DNA from: JAVJPJ01 sp040217295
Lineage (GTDB): Bacteria; Pseudomonadota; Alphaproteobacteria; Rhodobacterales; Rhodobacteraceae
Reading direction: 5' to 3'
Assembly: GCA_964460185.1 (NCBI GenBank)
Contig: CAYWTM010000056.1
Coordinates: 1 to 20,359 of the forward strand
DNA: 20,359 bases
Part shown: positions 6,976 to 13,643 of the stretch, piece by piece
Position numbering within the stretch: the stretch's first letter is position 1
Layout: every line of letters begins with the position of its first letter
The notes under the pieces: generated by a model
What the model saw: only the letters and a program-made list of their open reading frames with translations
What the model was told of the DNA's origin: nothing
Database searches by the model: none
Position numbers and translations under genes: made by a program

Positions 6976-7030
6976 ATTATGCGGCATCGATCCCTCATAT
7001 TCCCTCAAAATCCGGTTTTGGATGGATCCA
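6976..7030. promoter_or_regulatory. Divergent control region between desaturase operon and its regulator
   Basis: The 198-base gap (6838-7035) holds a good minus-strand -10 (CATAAT, 6981-6976) with no convincing -35. Overlapping its spacer is GGCATCGATCCC (6983-6994), a palindrome centred on CG with only one mismatched pair. TGGATCCA (7023-7030) is a perfect 8-bp palindrome just before the regulator ATG. The motif TGAGGG occurs once on the plus strand near 6939 and twice on the minus strand between 6992 and 7008. These are candidate sites for the regulator at 7036; none resembles the operators at 3470-3524. Confidence 0.33.
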
Positions 7031-7035
7031 GTCCC

Positions 7036-8043
7036 ATGCGCCCGACCCTTGCCGATATCGCCGTCGCGGCCCAGGTGTCGCACGCCACGGTGGACCGGGT
7101 GATGAACGACCGGCCCGGTGTGTCGGCGCGCACGCGCGCGCAGGTGCTGGCGGCAGCCCGCCGGCTTGGCTACCTGGCGGAGGGCCCAGAGGCGCCCGGT
7201 GCGCCGATCACCTTGCGCCTGCTGCTGCCGACCGGCACCAATGCGTATATCGCCGAGTTGTCGCGCTCCGCTCTTCGGCAAGCGGCCGGCACGCCCGGCC
7301 TGATGGTGGAGGTGACGCGCACCCCGGCCCTCGATTCCGATGCGCTTGCCGCCGCCTTGCTGCGGTCGACCGATGTGGACGGCGTGGCCGTCGTGGCGTT
7401 GAATCATCCCGCCATCCGAGAGGCGATCCGCCGCCTGTCCGAACAGGGTGTGCCGGTGGTCACACTGGCATCCGATCTGCCCGACACGCCGCGCCTGGCT
7501 TACGTGGGAATCGACAACGGGCAGGCGGGGCGGCTGGCAGGATATGCGCTTGCCCGCTTCCTGGGGCCGCACCCCAGGGGCAAGGTGGCGCTGTTTGCCG
7601 GGACACTGGGCTATCGCGGGCACCAGGAACGCGAGATGGGGTTTCGTCAGGTGCTGGCCGAGGATTTTCCCGATCTGACCCTTCTGGAATTGCGCGAAAG
7701 CCGTGAAGATCGCCAAAAGGCGCTGCACCAGACCCGCGACCTGCTGGCCGCGCATCCCGATCTGGTGGGGGTGTACAATGCCGGCGGGGCGACCGTCGGC
7801 ATCACGGCCGCCTTGCAAGAGGCAGGGCGCGCGCACGACGTCGTCTTCATCGCCCATGAAGCGACCGCTGAAAACAAGGCGGCGCTGCTGTCGGGCACAC
7901 TGGACGGTGTGATCGACCAATCCGCGCGCGACGAGATCCGCGAAACCCTTGCCGCGCTGATGGCCGCCGTGAGGGGTGTCGACCGGGTGACCTATCCGCC
8001 GCGCCTGCAGCTGATCCTGCGCGAAAACCTTCCGTCCGGCTAA
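7036..8043 (+). CDS. LacI family regulator with atypical hinge (operon 2)
   Basis: A 335-residue regulator. The N-terminal helix-turn-helix is LacI-like (TLADIAVAAQVSHATVDRVM, about residues 4-23, then NDRPGVSARTRAQV). The region after it reads YLAEGPEAPGAP and lacks the usual LacI hinge helix (A-x-x-L-R) seen in the other regulator of this window. The remainder is a sugar-binding-protein-like effector domain (GVAVVALNHPAIREAI, YVGIDNGQAGRLAGYAL, GVYNAGGATVGI). Regulators of this VDRVxNxRPGV type commonly sit beside sugar ABC or cyclitol operons in alphaproteobacteria. The ATG at 7036 has only a poor ribosome site (GGATGG). It is divergent from the desaturase operon, its probable target. Its stop overlaps the stop of the VOC gene. 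Confidence 0.88.
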   Translation: MRPTLADIAVAAQVSHATVDRVMNDRPGVSARTRAQVLAAARRLGYLAEGPEAPGAPITLRLLLPTGTNAYIAELSRSALRQAAGTPGLMVEVTRTPALDSDALAAALLRSTDVDGVAVVALNHPAIREAIRRLSEQGVPVVTLASDLPDTPRLAYVGIDNGQAGRLAGYALARFLGPHPRGKVALFAGTLGYRGHQEREMGFRQVLAEDFPDLTLLELRESREDRQKALHQTRDLLAAHPDLVGVYNAGGATVGITAALQEAGRAHDVVFIAHEATAENKAALLSGTLDGVIDQSARDEIRETLAALMAAVRGVDRVTYPPRLQLILRENLPSG

Positions 8044-8050
8044 ACGCCGG
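8036..8050. repeat. Small inverted repeat over overlapping convergent stops
   Basis: CCGGC (8036-8040) and GCCGG (8046-8050) flank TAAAC, which contains the stop of the LacI gene (8041-8043) and most of the stop of the VOC gene (8042-8040). It could form a 5-bp GC-rich hairpin in either transcript but has no T-run. Confidence 0.3.
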
Positions 8051-8435
8051 TGCGCGTCGCCTGCTGCAATTCGACCTGATAACCTTCGGGGTCGCGAAAC
8101 ACGAAGGCGCGGATGCCGATAGCATCGTTCACGAACATCTCGGACAGGGCGTCGACCTGCCGGTCGCGCAGATAGGCATACCAAGCGTCCACATCCGGCA
8201 CCCGCACGCAGATCTGCACGCATTTGTCGGCCTGCCAGCTGTTCATGCCCCTGGCCTCATCGACCAGACCCAGATGCGCCCCGTCGGCCATGCGCACGAT
8301 CTTGGCCAGGTCACCCTGATCGATCGCCAACGGAAACCCCATCACATCGCGGTAAAAGGCAAAGGCGCGATCGAGGTTCTTGTAGTAGAGAAACGTGATG
8401 GCCAGCACGTTGGGCTGGGTCGGGCGTTGGGTCAT
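8040..8435 (-). CDS. VOC (glyoxalase/bleomycin-resistance) family protein
   Basis: A 131-residue protein with the paired beta-alpha-beta-beta-beta modules of the vicinal oxygen chelate fold. The first module is LAITFLYYKNLDRAFAFYRD and GAHLGLVDE; the second is VQICVRVPDVDAWYAYL and the closing FRDPEGYQVELQQ. The final Glu of VELQ is the usual last metal ligand, but the first-strand ligand position is not an obvious His or Glu, so metal binding is uncertain. The ATG at 8435 has an excellent ribosome site, AGGAGG with four bases between. It stands alone on the minus strand, convergent with the LacI gene (stops overlap by several bases). Members act as lyases, isomerases, dioxygenases or binding proteins; no specific role can be assigned. 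Confidence 0.85.
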   Translation of the reverse strand: MTQRPTQPNVLAITFLYYKNLDRAFAFYRDVMGFPLAIDQGDLAKIVRMADGAHLGLVDEARGMNSWQADKCVQICVRVPDVDAWYAYLRDRQVDALSEMFVNDAIGIRAFVFRDPEGYQVELQQATRTGV

Positions 8436-8478
8436 GGGACCTCCTGCGGATCGCGAACGGGACGCGCCCATCATGGAC

Positions 8479-8500
8479 TTTTGCGCGGGCAGGCGCAAAA
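8479..8500. repeat. Perfect 8-bp inverted repeat in the VOC/cobO intergenic region
   Basis: TTTTGCGC (8479-8486) is followed after a 6-base GGGCAG spacer by its exact complement GCGCAAAA (8493-8500). It lies in the 159-base gap between the VOC start and the cobO start, 44 bases upstream of the VOC ATG. It therefore fits an operator of the VOC promoter better than a terminator of either gene. No B12 riboswitch elements were recognised in this gap. Confidence 0.5.
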
Positions 8501-8594
8501 CCGATCCTTGCGGTAGGCCCCCAGTCTCCGTTGCATTTACATCGCGCCGCAAGCCATGCCAGATGCGCGCGATTTTTCCTTGCGGAGCCAGCCG

Positions 8595-9206
8595 ATGTCC
8601 GAGACCTCGACCGAACACAACGACCGCATGCGCGCCCTCAAGGCCGAGCGTGACGAGATGATGAAATCGAAGCGGAGCAAGAAGGGCCTGATCCTTGTCC
8701 ATACCGGCGACGGCAAGGGCAAAAGCTCGTCCGGGTTCGGGATGATCATGCGGTGCATCGGCCACGGGATGCCGTGCGGCGTGGTGCAATTCATCAAGGG
8801 CGGCTGGGAAACCGGCGAGAAAAAGTTCCTGCGCGAACGCTTTGCCGACGCGTGCGAATTTGTCGTGTCCGGCGAGGGCTTTACATGGGAAACGCAGGAC
8901 CGTGACCGCGATATCGCCGCCGCCCGCGCCGGGTGGGACGCCGCAAAACGCATGATCCGCGATCCCGAAAAGCGGTTTGTCTTGCTCGATGAGATTAACA
9001 TTGCGCTGCGCTATGACTATCTGGATGTGAACGAGGTGGTGGATTTCCTGTCATCCGAGAAGCCCCAGATGACCCATGTCTGCCTGACCGGGCGCAACGC
9101 CAAGCCCGAGCTGATCGAGATCGCCGACCTGGTGACCGAGATGACCGAGATCAAGCATCCCTTCAAGGATCAGGGCGTGGTCGCGCAGCGGGGCACCGAA
9201 TACTGA
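8595..9206 (+). CDS. cobO: Cob(I)yrinic acid a,c-diamide adenosyltransferase
   Basis: A 203-residue cytoplasmic enzyme of the CobO/BtuR/CobA ATP:corrinoid adenosyltransferase type. It transfers the 5'-deoxyadenosyl group of ATP to the reduced cobalt of cob(I)yrinic acid diamide in cobalamin synthesis and salvage. The P-loop is G38-DGKGKSS-45 after HT, the form characteristic of this family. Further family stretches are FIKGGWETGE, VLLDEINIALRY and HVCLTGRNA. The length equals the family norm. The ATG at 8595 has GGAG seven bases upstream; an in-frame ATG at 8556 lacks support. The metallophosphoesterase starts 8 bases after the stop and cobQ follows, so the three probably form one transcript. 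Very confident. Confidence 0.96.
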   Translation: MSETSTEHNDRMRALKAERDEMMKSKRSKKGLILVHTGDGKGKSSSGFGMIMRCIGHGMPCGVVQFIKGGWETGEKKFLRERFADACEFVVSGEGFTWETQDRDRDIAAARAGWDAAKRMIRDPEKRFVLLDEINIALRYDYLDVNEVVDFLSSEKPQMTHVCLTGRNAKPELIEIADLVTEMTEIKHPFKDQGVVAQRGTEY

Positions 9207-9214
9207 CGAGGCAG

Positions 9215-10024
9215 ATGGATATGGCCCAGATGATGAAGGTGACGCGCTATGCGGTTTCGGCTCGCCGTGCGGTTGCGGCCCCGCGTCTGACAGTTGCCGT
9301 CTTGTCTGATCTGCACGCCGCCGCCCCTTATATGGACAGCGCCCGGATTGCGGATCTGGTGGCGCAGACAAATGGTTTGGGGGTCGATCTGATCGTGCTG
9401 CTGGGCGATTACGCGGGCCATGTTCTGGGCGGCCGAGACCTGACACCCGACGCGGTGGCACAGGGGCTGACGCCGCTGGCCGCCCCGCTGGGCGTTTTCG
9501 CGGTCTTCGGCAATCACGACTGGCGCGATGATCCTGCCACCCGCAGGCCCGGCCCCGCGCGGACACGCTGGCACGATGCGTTTGACGCGGCCGGCATCGC
9601 GACGCTGAGCAATCAGGCGGTGACACTGACCTCGGGCGGTACGCCCTTCACGCTGGCGGGGCTGGAATCGCAGCGGGCCTTTCGCACGCTGTTTCCCTAT
9701 CGCATCACCGGCGCCGATGATCTGCCTGCCGTGTCCGCGCAGGTGAACCCCGAGCTGTTCACACTGCTACTGGCCCATGAGCCCTGCATCTTTCCCGATC
9801 TGCCCGATGCGTATGACCTGACCCTTTCGGGCCATACCCATGGCGGCCAGATTGCGCCGTTCGGGCGCGCGATGTTCGCCCCGGCCCGCCATGGCGCGCG
9901 CTACGCCTATGGCCACCACCTGCACGGCGAAAAGCAGCTTGTCGTCTCGGGCGGCGCTGCCAGTTCGGGCCTGCCCATCCGCATCGGACGGCCGCCGGAA
10001 ATCACGGTGGTCAGCGTCGCATGA
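9215..10024 (+). CDS. Calcineurin-like metallophosphoesterase
   Basis: A 269-residue protein with the full set of metallophosphoesterase motifs: DLH (D32, H34), GDYAGH (D65), GNHDW (N100, H101) and GHTHGGQ (H207, H209). These bind two metal ions and hydrolyse phosphomono- or diesters. It resembles the YaeI/YkuE subgroup, but no N-terminal membrane anchor or twin-arginine signal is evident, so a cytosolic location is likely. ATG codons at 9215 and 9221 are both possible; GAGG at 9208-9211 is better placed for 9221. It sits between cobO (8-base gap) and cobQ (ATGA overlap), so it is translated together with cobalamin genes. A role in that pathway is only suggested by position. Confidence 0.9.
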   Translation: MDMAQMMKVTRYAVSARRAVAAPRLTVAVLSDLHAAAPYMDSARIADLVAQTNGLGVDLIVLLGDYAGHVLGGRDLTPDAVAQGLTPLAAPLGVFAVFGNHDWRDDPATRRPGPARTRWHDAFDAAGIATLSNQAVTLTSGGTPFTLAGLESQRAFRTLFPYRITGADDLPAVSAQVNPELFTLLLAHEPCIFPDLPDAYDLTLSGHTHGGQIAPFGRAMFAPARHGARYAYGHHLHGEKQLVVSGGAASSGLPIRIGRPPEITVVSVA

Positions 10025-11469
10025 GCCGGGCCTTGATGATCCAGGGCACCGGGTCGAATGTCGGAAAATCCATGCTGGTGGCGGGCCTGTGCCGGGCGGC
10101 GCGGCTGAGGGGCATCGACGTTGCGCCCTTCAAGCCGCAAAACATGTCGAACAATGCCGCCGTGACAGAAAACGGGGGCGAGATCGGCCGCGCCCAGGCG
10201 GTGCAGGCGCTGGCCTCGGGCCTCAGGCCGCACACGGACATGAACCCGGTCTTGCTGAAACCCGAAACCGATACCGGCGCGCAGGTCATCGTGCAGGGTC
10301 AGCGACTGACGCGAGCCGAGGCCGCCGATTACGGGACATTGAAAGGCGCGTTGCTGACGGCCGTGCTGGACAGTTTCAACCGTCTGAAATCGCGCCATGA
10401 CCTGGTGATCGTCGAAGGAGCGGGCAGCCCGGCCGAAGTCAATCTGCGCGCCCGCGACATCGCCAATATGGGCTTTGCCCAGGCGGCCGATGTGCCGGTG
10501 ATCCTGGCCGGCGACATTGACCGGGGCGGAGTGATCGCGCAGGTCGTGGGTACGCAAGCCGTGCTCGACCCCGCCGACGCCAGGCGGATCAAGGGGTTCT
10601 TGATCAACCGCTTCCGGGGCGATGTCCGGCTGTTTGACGACGGCTATCGCCGGATCGCGGATCAGACCGGGTGGCCCGGCTATGGGGTTCTGCCGTGGTT
10701 TGCCGATGCGTGGAAACTGCCCGCCGAGGACGCGCTGGATCTGCATGCGCCCGTGCGGAAAGGCGGGCTGCATATCGTGTGCCTGGGGCTGAGCCGGATC
10801 GCGAATTTCGATGATCTGGATCCGCTCAAGCAAGATCCGGGCGTGCGGCTGACCATGCTGGGGCCGGGCCGGGCAATCCCCGGCGATGCGGATGTGGTGG
10901 TTTTGCCCGGCACCAAATCCACCCGGGGCGATCTGGCATTTCTGCGCCGACAGGGCTGGGATACCGACCTGATGGCCCATTACCGGCGGGGCGGGCATAT
11001 CCTGGGCATTTGCGGGGGCTACCAGATGCTGGGGCAGTCCGTCGCAGACCCCGAGGGGATCGAAGGCCCGGCCGGCACCACCGAAGGTTTGGGCCTTTTG
11101 CAGATCGACACCGTCATGACCCCGCAAAAACGGCTGACCGAGGTCACGGCTACCCATGCGCTCACCGGCCAGGCCTTTGACGGCTACGAGATCCATATCG
11201 GCCAAAGCGATGGCCCCGATCGCGCGCGCCCCTTTGCCCATGTGGCGGGCACGCCCGAGGGCGCGATCAGCGCAGACGCGCGGGTGCAGGGCAGCTATCT
11301 GCATGGCATGTTTCGCGATGACGGGTTTCGCGCCGCCTGGCTGGCCGGGTTCGGTGTGGCGGCCGCATCCGTCACCTATGCACAGGGTGTCGAGGACACG
11401 CTGGATGCGCTGGCCGCCCATATGGAGACGCACCTGGATATTGACGGGCTATTGGCCGCGGCCGGTTAA
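10021..11469 (+). CDS. cobQ: Cobyric acid synthase
   Basis: A 482-residue glutamine-dependent amidotransferase that amidates carboxylates of adenosylcobyrinic acid diamide to give cobyric acid. The N-terminal dethiobiotin-synthetase-like domain begins with the P-loop GTGSNVGKS (9-17) and the signature PFKPQNMSNN. The C-terminal class I glutamine amidotransferase domain has the nucleophile Cys331 in GICGGYQMLG and His428 in YLHGMF. Length is normal. The start ATG overlaps the phosphoesterase stop by four bases (ATGA), a sign of translational coupling. It is convergent with the phosphomannomutase gene, the two stops overlapping within GGTTAACC. Together with cobO this shows that the organism carries the late corrin-ring steps. 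Confidence 0.97.
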   Translation: MSRALMIQGTGSNVGKSMLVAGLCRAARLRGIDVAPFKPQNMSNNAAVTENGGEIGRAQAVQALASGLRPHTDMNPVLLKPETDTGAQVIVQGQRLTRAEAADYGTLKGALLTAVLDSFNRLKSRHDLVIVEGAGSPAEVNLRARDIANMGFAQAADVPVILAGDIDRGGVIAQVVGTQAVLDPADARRIKGFLINRFRGDVRLFDDGYRRIADQTGWPGYGVLPWFADAWKLPAEDALDLHAPVRKGGLHIVCLGLSRIANFDDLDPLKQDPGVRLTMLGPGRAIPGDADVVVLPGTKSTRGDLAFLRRQGWDTDLMAHYRRGGHILGICGGYQMLGQSVADPEGIEGPAGTTEGLGLLQIDTVMTPQKRLTEVTATHALTGQAFDGYEIHIGQSDGPDRARPFAHVAGTPEGAISADARVQGSYLHGMFRDDGFRAAWLAGFGVAAASVTYAQGVEDTLDALAAHMETHLDIDGLLAAAG

Positions 11470-11473
11470 CCGG
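11462..11473. repeat. 12-bp perfect palindrome over the cobQ and phosphomannomutase stops
   Basis: CCGGTTAACCGG is exactly self-complementary. Its central TTAA supplies the TAA stop of both convergent genes (11467-11469 plus strand, 11468-11466 minus strand). As RNA it could fold only as a 4-bp stem with a four-base loop, so terminator activity would be weak. Confidence 0.4.
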
Positions 11474-12845
11474 TTTCGATCAGCGCGCGGATCTCGGAGA
11501 GTTTCTCGGCCACCAGCCCGGCATCTCCGCGCGCTTCGACGTTCAGGCGCAACAGGGGTTCCGTGTTCGAAGCACGCAGGTTGAACCGCCAATCCCCGAA
11601 CGACAGGCCGATCCCGTCCATCTCGTCGCGCGCTTTGGCGTGCGGGCCGTAGACCGCATCGATGCGCGCCACCATGGCGGGAACGTCGGCGACGCGGAAA
11701 TTGACCTCGCCCGAAGATGGAAAGGCGGCACGCGCTTCGGCCACCAGCGCTTGCAGACTGGTGTCGCGGCGGCCGATCAACTCGGCAACCAGTAGCCACG
11801 GGATCATCCCGCTGTCGCAGGACATGAAATCGCGAAAGTAGTGATGCGCCGACATCTCACCGCCATAGACCGCACCGGTGTCGCGCAGCGCCTGCTTCAG
11901 GTGGGCGTGGCCGGTGCGGGTCTGCACGGCGGTGCCGCCCGCGCGCGCCACCACGGCTTGCGTGTTCCAGATCACCCGTGGGTCATGGACGATGGTTTCG
12001 CCGGGGAATTTCGCCAAGAACGCGTCCGCCAGCAGACCCACGACATATTCGCCCGGAATGAACCGTCCCTCGTGATCGAAAAAGAAGCAGCGGTCGAAAT
12101 CGCCATCCCACGCCACGCCCATATCCGCCCCGTGCGCGACAACCGCGTCGGCGGTCACCGGCTGGTTTTCAGGCAGCAGGGGGTTGGGGATACCGTTGGG
12201 AAAGGTGCTGTCGGGCGCATGATGCATGCGCACGAATGTCAGCGGTGCGCCCTTGGCCGTCAGCGCCGTGGCGATGGCGTCGAAACTGGGGCCTGCCGCC
12301 CCATTGCCCGCATTGACCATGATCTTGAGCGGCTTGAGCGCCGCGATATCCACAAAGCTCAGCACCTTGGCCACATAGGCCGCGCGGGTGTCGGATACAT
12401 CGCGCAGGGCACCGCCCGGCCGATCAGGGCCGAATTCGCCCGTCTCGGCCAGCGCCTTGATCTCGCCCATGCCATTGTCAAAGCTCAAGGGGGCGGACCC
12501 GCGCAGCACCATCTTCATCCCGTTGTAATCCATCGGGTTGTGCGATGCCGTCACGCAGATCCCGCCATCGGCATCCAGATGCGTGGTGGCGAAATAGACC
12601 TCTTCCGTGCCGCACAGGCCAAGATCGAGAACCTCCGCCCCCATTGCGACCAGCCCGCGCGCGACCGCATCGCCCAGCGCCTTTGATGTGGCGCGTGCGT
12701 CGCGGCCCAGAACCACCCGCCTGGCGCCAAGCACATGGGCAAAGGCGCGTCCGATCCGTTCGGCGATCCTCTCGTTCAACTCGGGCCCGAGCCGGCCGCG
12801 AATGTCATAGGCTTTGAAACAGGTGAGGGGCGCGATGTCTGTCAT
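11466..12845 (-). CDS. Phosphomannomutase/phosphoglucomutase
   Basis: A 459-residue alpha-D-phosphohexomutase of the ManB/AlgC type, interconverting hexose 6-phosphate and 1-phosphate for sugar-nucleotide, lipopolysaccharide or exopolysaccharide synthesis. All four active-site loops are present: phosphoserine S101 in TASHNP, magnesium loop D247-GDFDR (D247, D249, D251), sugar-binding GGEMS (E330, S332), and phosphate-binding RASNTEP (424-430). The N-terminal FKAYDIRG is also characteristic. The ATG at 12845 is preferred over an in-frame TTG at 12851; the ribosome site is weak (CGGA). It is a single-gene unit, convergent with cobQ and divergent from the membrane-protein operon. The balance of mannose versus glucose specificity cannot be read here. 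Confidence 0.94.
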   Translation of the reverse strand: MTDIAPLTCFKAYDIRGRLGPELNERIAERIGRAFAHVLGARRVVLGRDARATSKALGDAVARGLVAMGAEVLDLGLCGTEEVYFATTHLDADGGICVTASHNPMDYNGMKMVLRGSAPLSFDNGMGEIKALAETGEFGPDRPGGALRDVSDTRAAYVAKVLSFVDIAALKPLKIMVNAGNGAAGPSFDAIATALTAKGAPLTFVRMHHAPDSTFPNGIPNPLLPENQPVTADAVVAHGADMGVAWDGDFDRCFFFDHEGRFIPGEYVVGLLADAFLAKFPGETIVHDPRVIWNTQAVVARAGGTAVQTRTGHAHLKQALRDTGAVYGGEMSAHHYFRDFMSCDSGMIPWLLVAELIGRRDTSLQALVAEARAAFPSSGEVNFRVADVPAMVARIDAVYGPHAKARDEMDGIGLSFGDWRFNLRASNTEPLLRLNVEARGDAGLVAEKLSEIRALIETG

Positions 12846-12865
12846 GGTCAAATCCGTAGCGCAGG

Positions 12866-12906
12866 TTGGTGCGCGCGTGCCAGTCCCCCATTGGCACGCG
12901 CGCCAA
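12866..12906. repeat. Long inverted repeat in the divergent promoter gap
   Basis: CGCGCGTGCCA (12872-12882) is complementary to TGGCACGCGCG (12892-12902) around a 9-base loop. The pairing continues with TTGG (12866-12869) and CCAA (12903-12906) after a 2-base bulge on the left. It occupies much of the 94-base gap between divergent starts, so it is not a terminator of either gene. An operator or a structure in the minus-strand leader are the main options. Confidence 0.5.
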
Positions 12907-12918
12907 ATGCACTAGGCT
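12891..12918 (+). promoter_or_regulatory. Candidate promoter of the membrane protein-MoxR-VWA operon
   Basis: TTGGCA (12891-12896, five of six to consensus) and TAGGCT (12913-12918, three of six including T1, A2 and T6) are 16 bases apart. The right arm of the inverted repeat covers the -35, so a protein bound there would block it. A start near 12925 would leave a very short leader before AAGGGA. Confidence 0.33.
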
Positions 12919-12939
12919 TTGCCTGCGAAGGGAATGCGC

Positions 12940-13638
12940 ATGCTGATCGTCACCAAGGACACCATCCGCAACGCGGGGGCGCTGGAAACCCGCAGCCTGC
13001 CAAAGAAGTTCTTTGGCCGGGTGCAGTTGATCCCGCGCGGTGCGGGTTTGCGCCTGTGGCTCCGGCTGATCGTGGAAATCCAGATCCTGCGCTATCTTTC
13101 GGCGCTGTTGCCGTTCGTGGCCATCCCGTTGTTCTGGCGCAACCTGGCGCTGCCGGTCACCCAGGCGCCCTTGGCCATGCTGGTGGTCATCGCCTTTGTC
13201 GAACTGAAGGTGTTGCGCCTGTCCGAGGCCGCGCGCCAGCGCGTGGTGGACGAGGATGAAGCCGCCCGCCGCCTCGACACCCTCGGGTTCCGGTCCAAGG
13301 CGATCTTGCGCAAGATCGCGGCCCGCCACGAAATCGCCGAAGGTGAATTGCGCCTTGTCGTCGAGCAATCGGAACTGGCGCGCATCCCGGCGCTGACGCT
13401 GGTCTCGGTGCAGACGGCCAGTCCCGAAACCCGCCTGCTGGATCTGGATGCCGACGACCGGGCGATCATCACCGAAACCCTGTTCGACGCCGAGTTGACC
13501 GAAGCGCAGCTGCTGGCCGTGAACCACCGGCACGAAACGTATATCCGCGACATCGCCCAAGACGCGCGCGGCGTGTCTGCCCATGCGCGTCTTGCGGCCT
13601 ATCTGGACAAACGCGATCCGGCAATGGCGGGCGGCTGA
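12940..13638 (+). CDS. Membrane protein of unknown function, first gene of MoxR-VWA operon
   Basis: A 232-residue protein that I do not recognise. The N-terminal part is basic and amphipathic (about 1-45). Two hydrophobic spans follow, near residues 50-66 (LRYLSALLPFVAIPLFW) and 76-93 (APLAMLVVIAFVELKVL), then a charged, mostly helical cytosolic region of about 140 residues with many Glu, Arg and Ala. No enzyme motif or Cys/His cluster is visible. The ATG at 12940 has AAGGGA six bases upstream; an ATG at 12934 abuts that site and is less likely. The AAA+ ATPase starts 5 bases after the stop, so it is co-transcribed and may anchor or be a target of the ATPase-VWA pair. Confidence 0.82.
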   Translation: MLIVTKDTIRNAGALETRSLPKKFFGRVQLIPRGAGLRLWLRLIVEIQILRYLSALLPFVAIPLFWRNLALPVTQAPLAMLVVIAFVELKVLRLSEAARQRVVDEDEAARRLDTLGFRSKAILRKIAARHEIAEGELRLVVEQSELARIPALTLVSVQTASPETRLLDLDADDRAIITETLFDAELTEAQLLAVNHRHETYIRDIAQDARGVSAHARLAAYLDKRDPAMAGG

Positions 13639-13643
13639 CCACG

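Noticed and set aside
5713..7035. Long plus-strand open frame continuous with the LacI gene at 7036, which would add about 440 residues.
   Set aside because: It is antisense to the Rieske and desaturase genes, whose motifs are intact. The translated extension has no recognisable domain, and the LacI helix-turn-helix begins right at the ATG at 7036.
8436..8594. Possible cobalamin riboswitch upstream of cobO.
   Set aside because: The gap is only 159 bases and no B12-box-like conserved segment was found; the only clear structure is the inverted repeat at 8479-8500, nearer the VOC gene.
9907..11433. 508-codon minus-strand open frame.
   Set aside because: It is a GC-rich shadow of cobQ, rich in Arg, Gly, His and Pro and without any motif.
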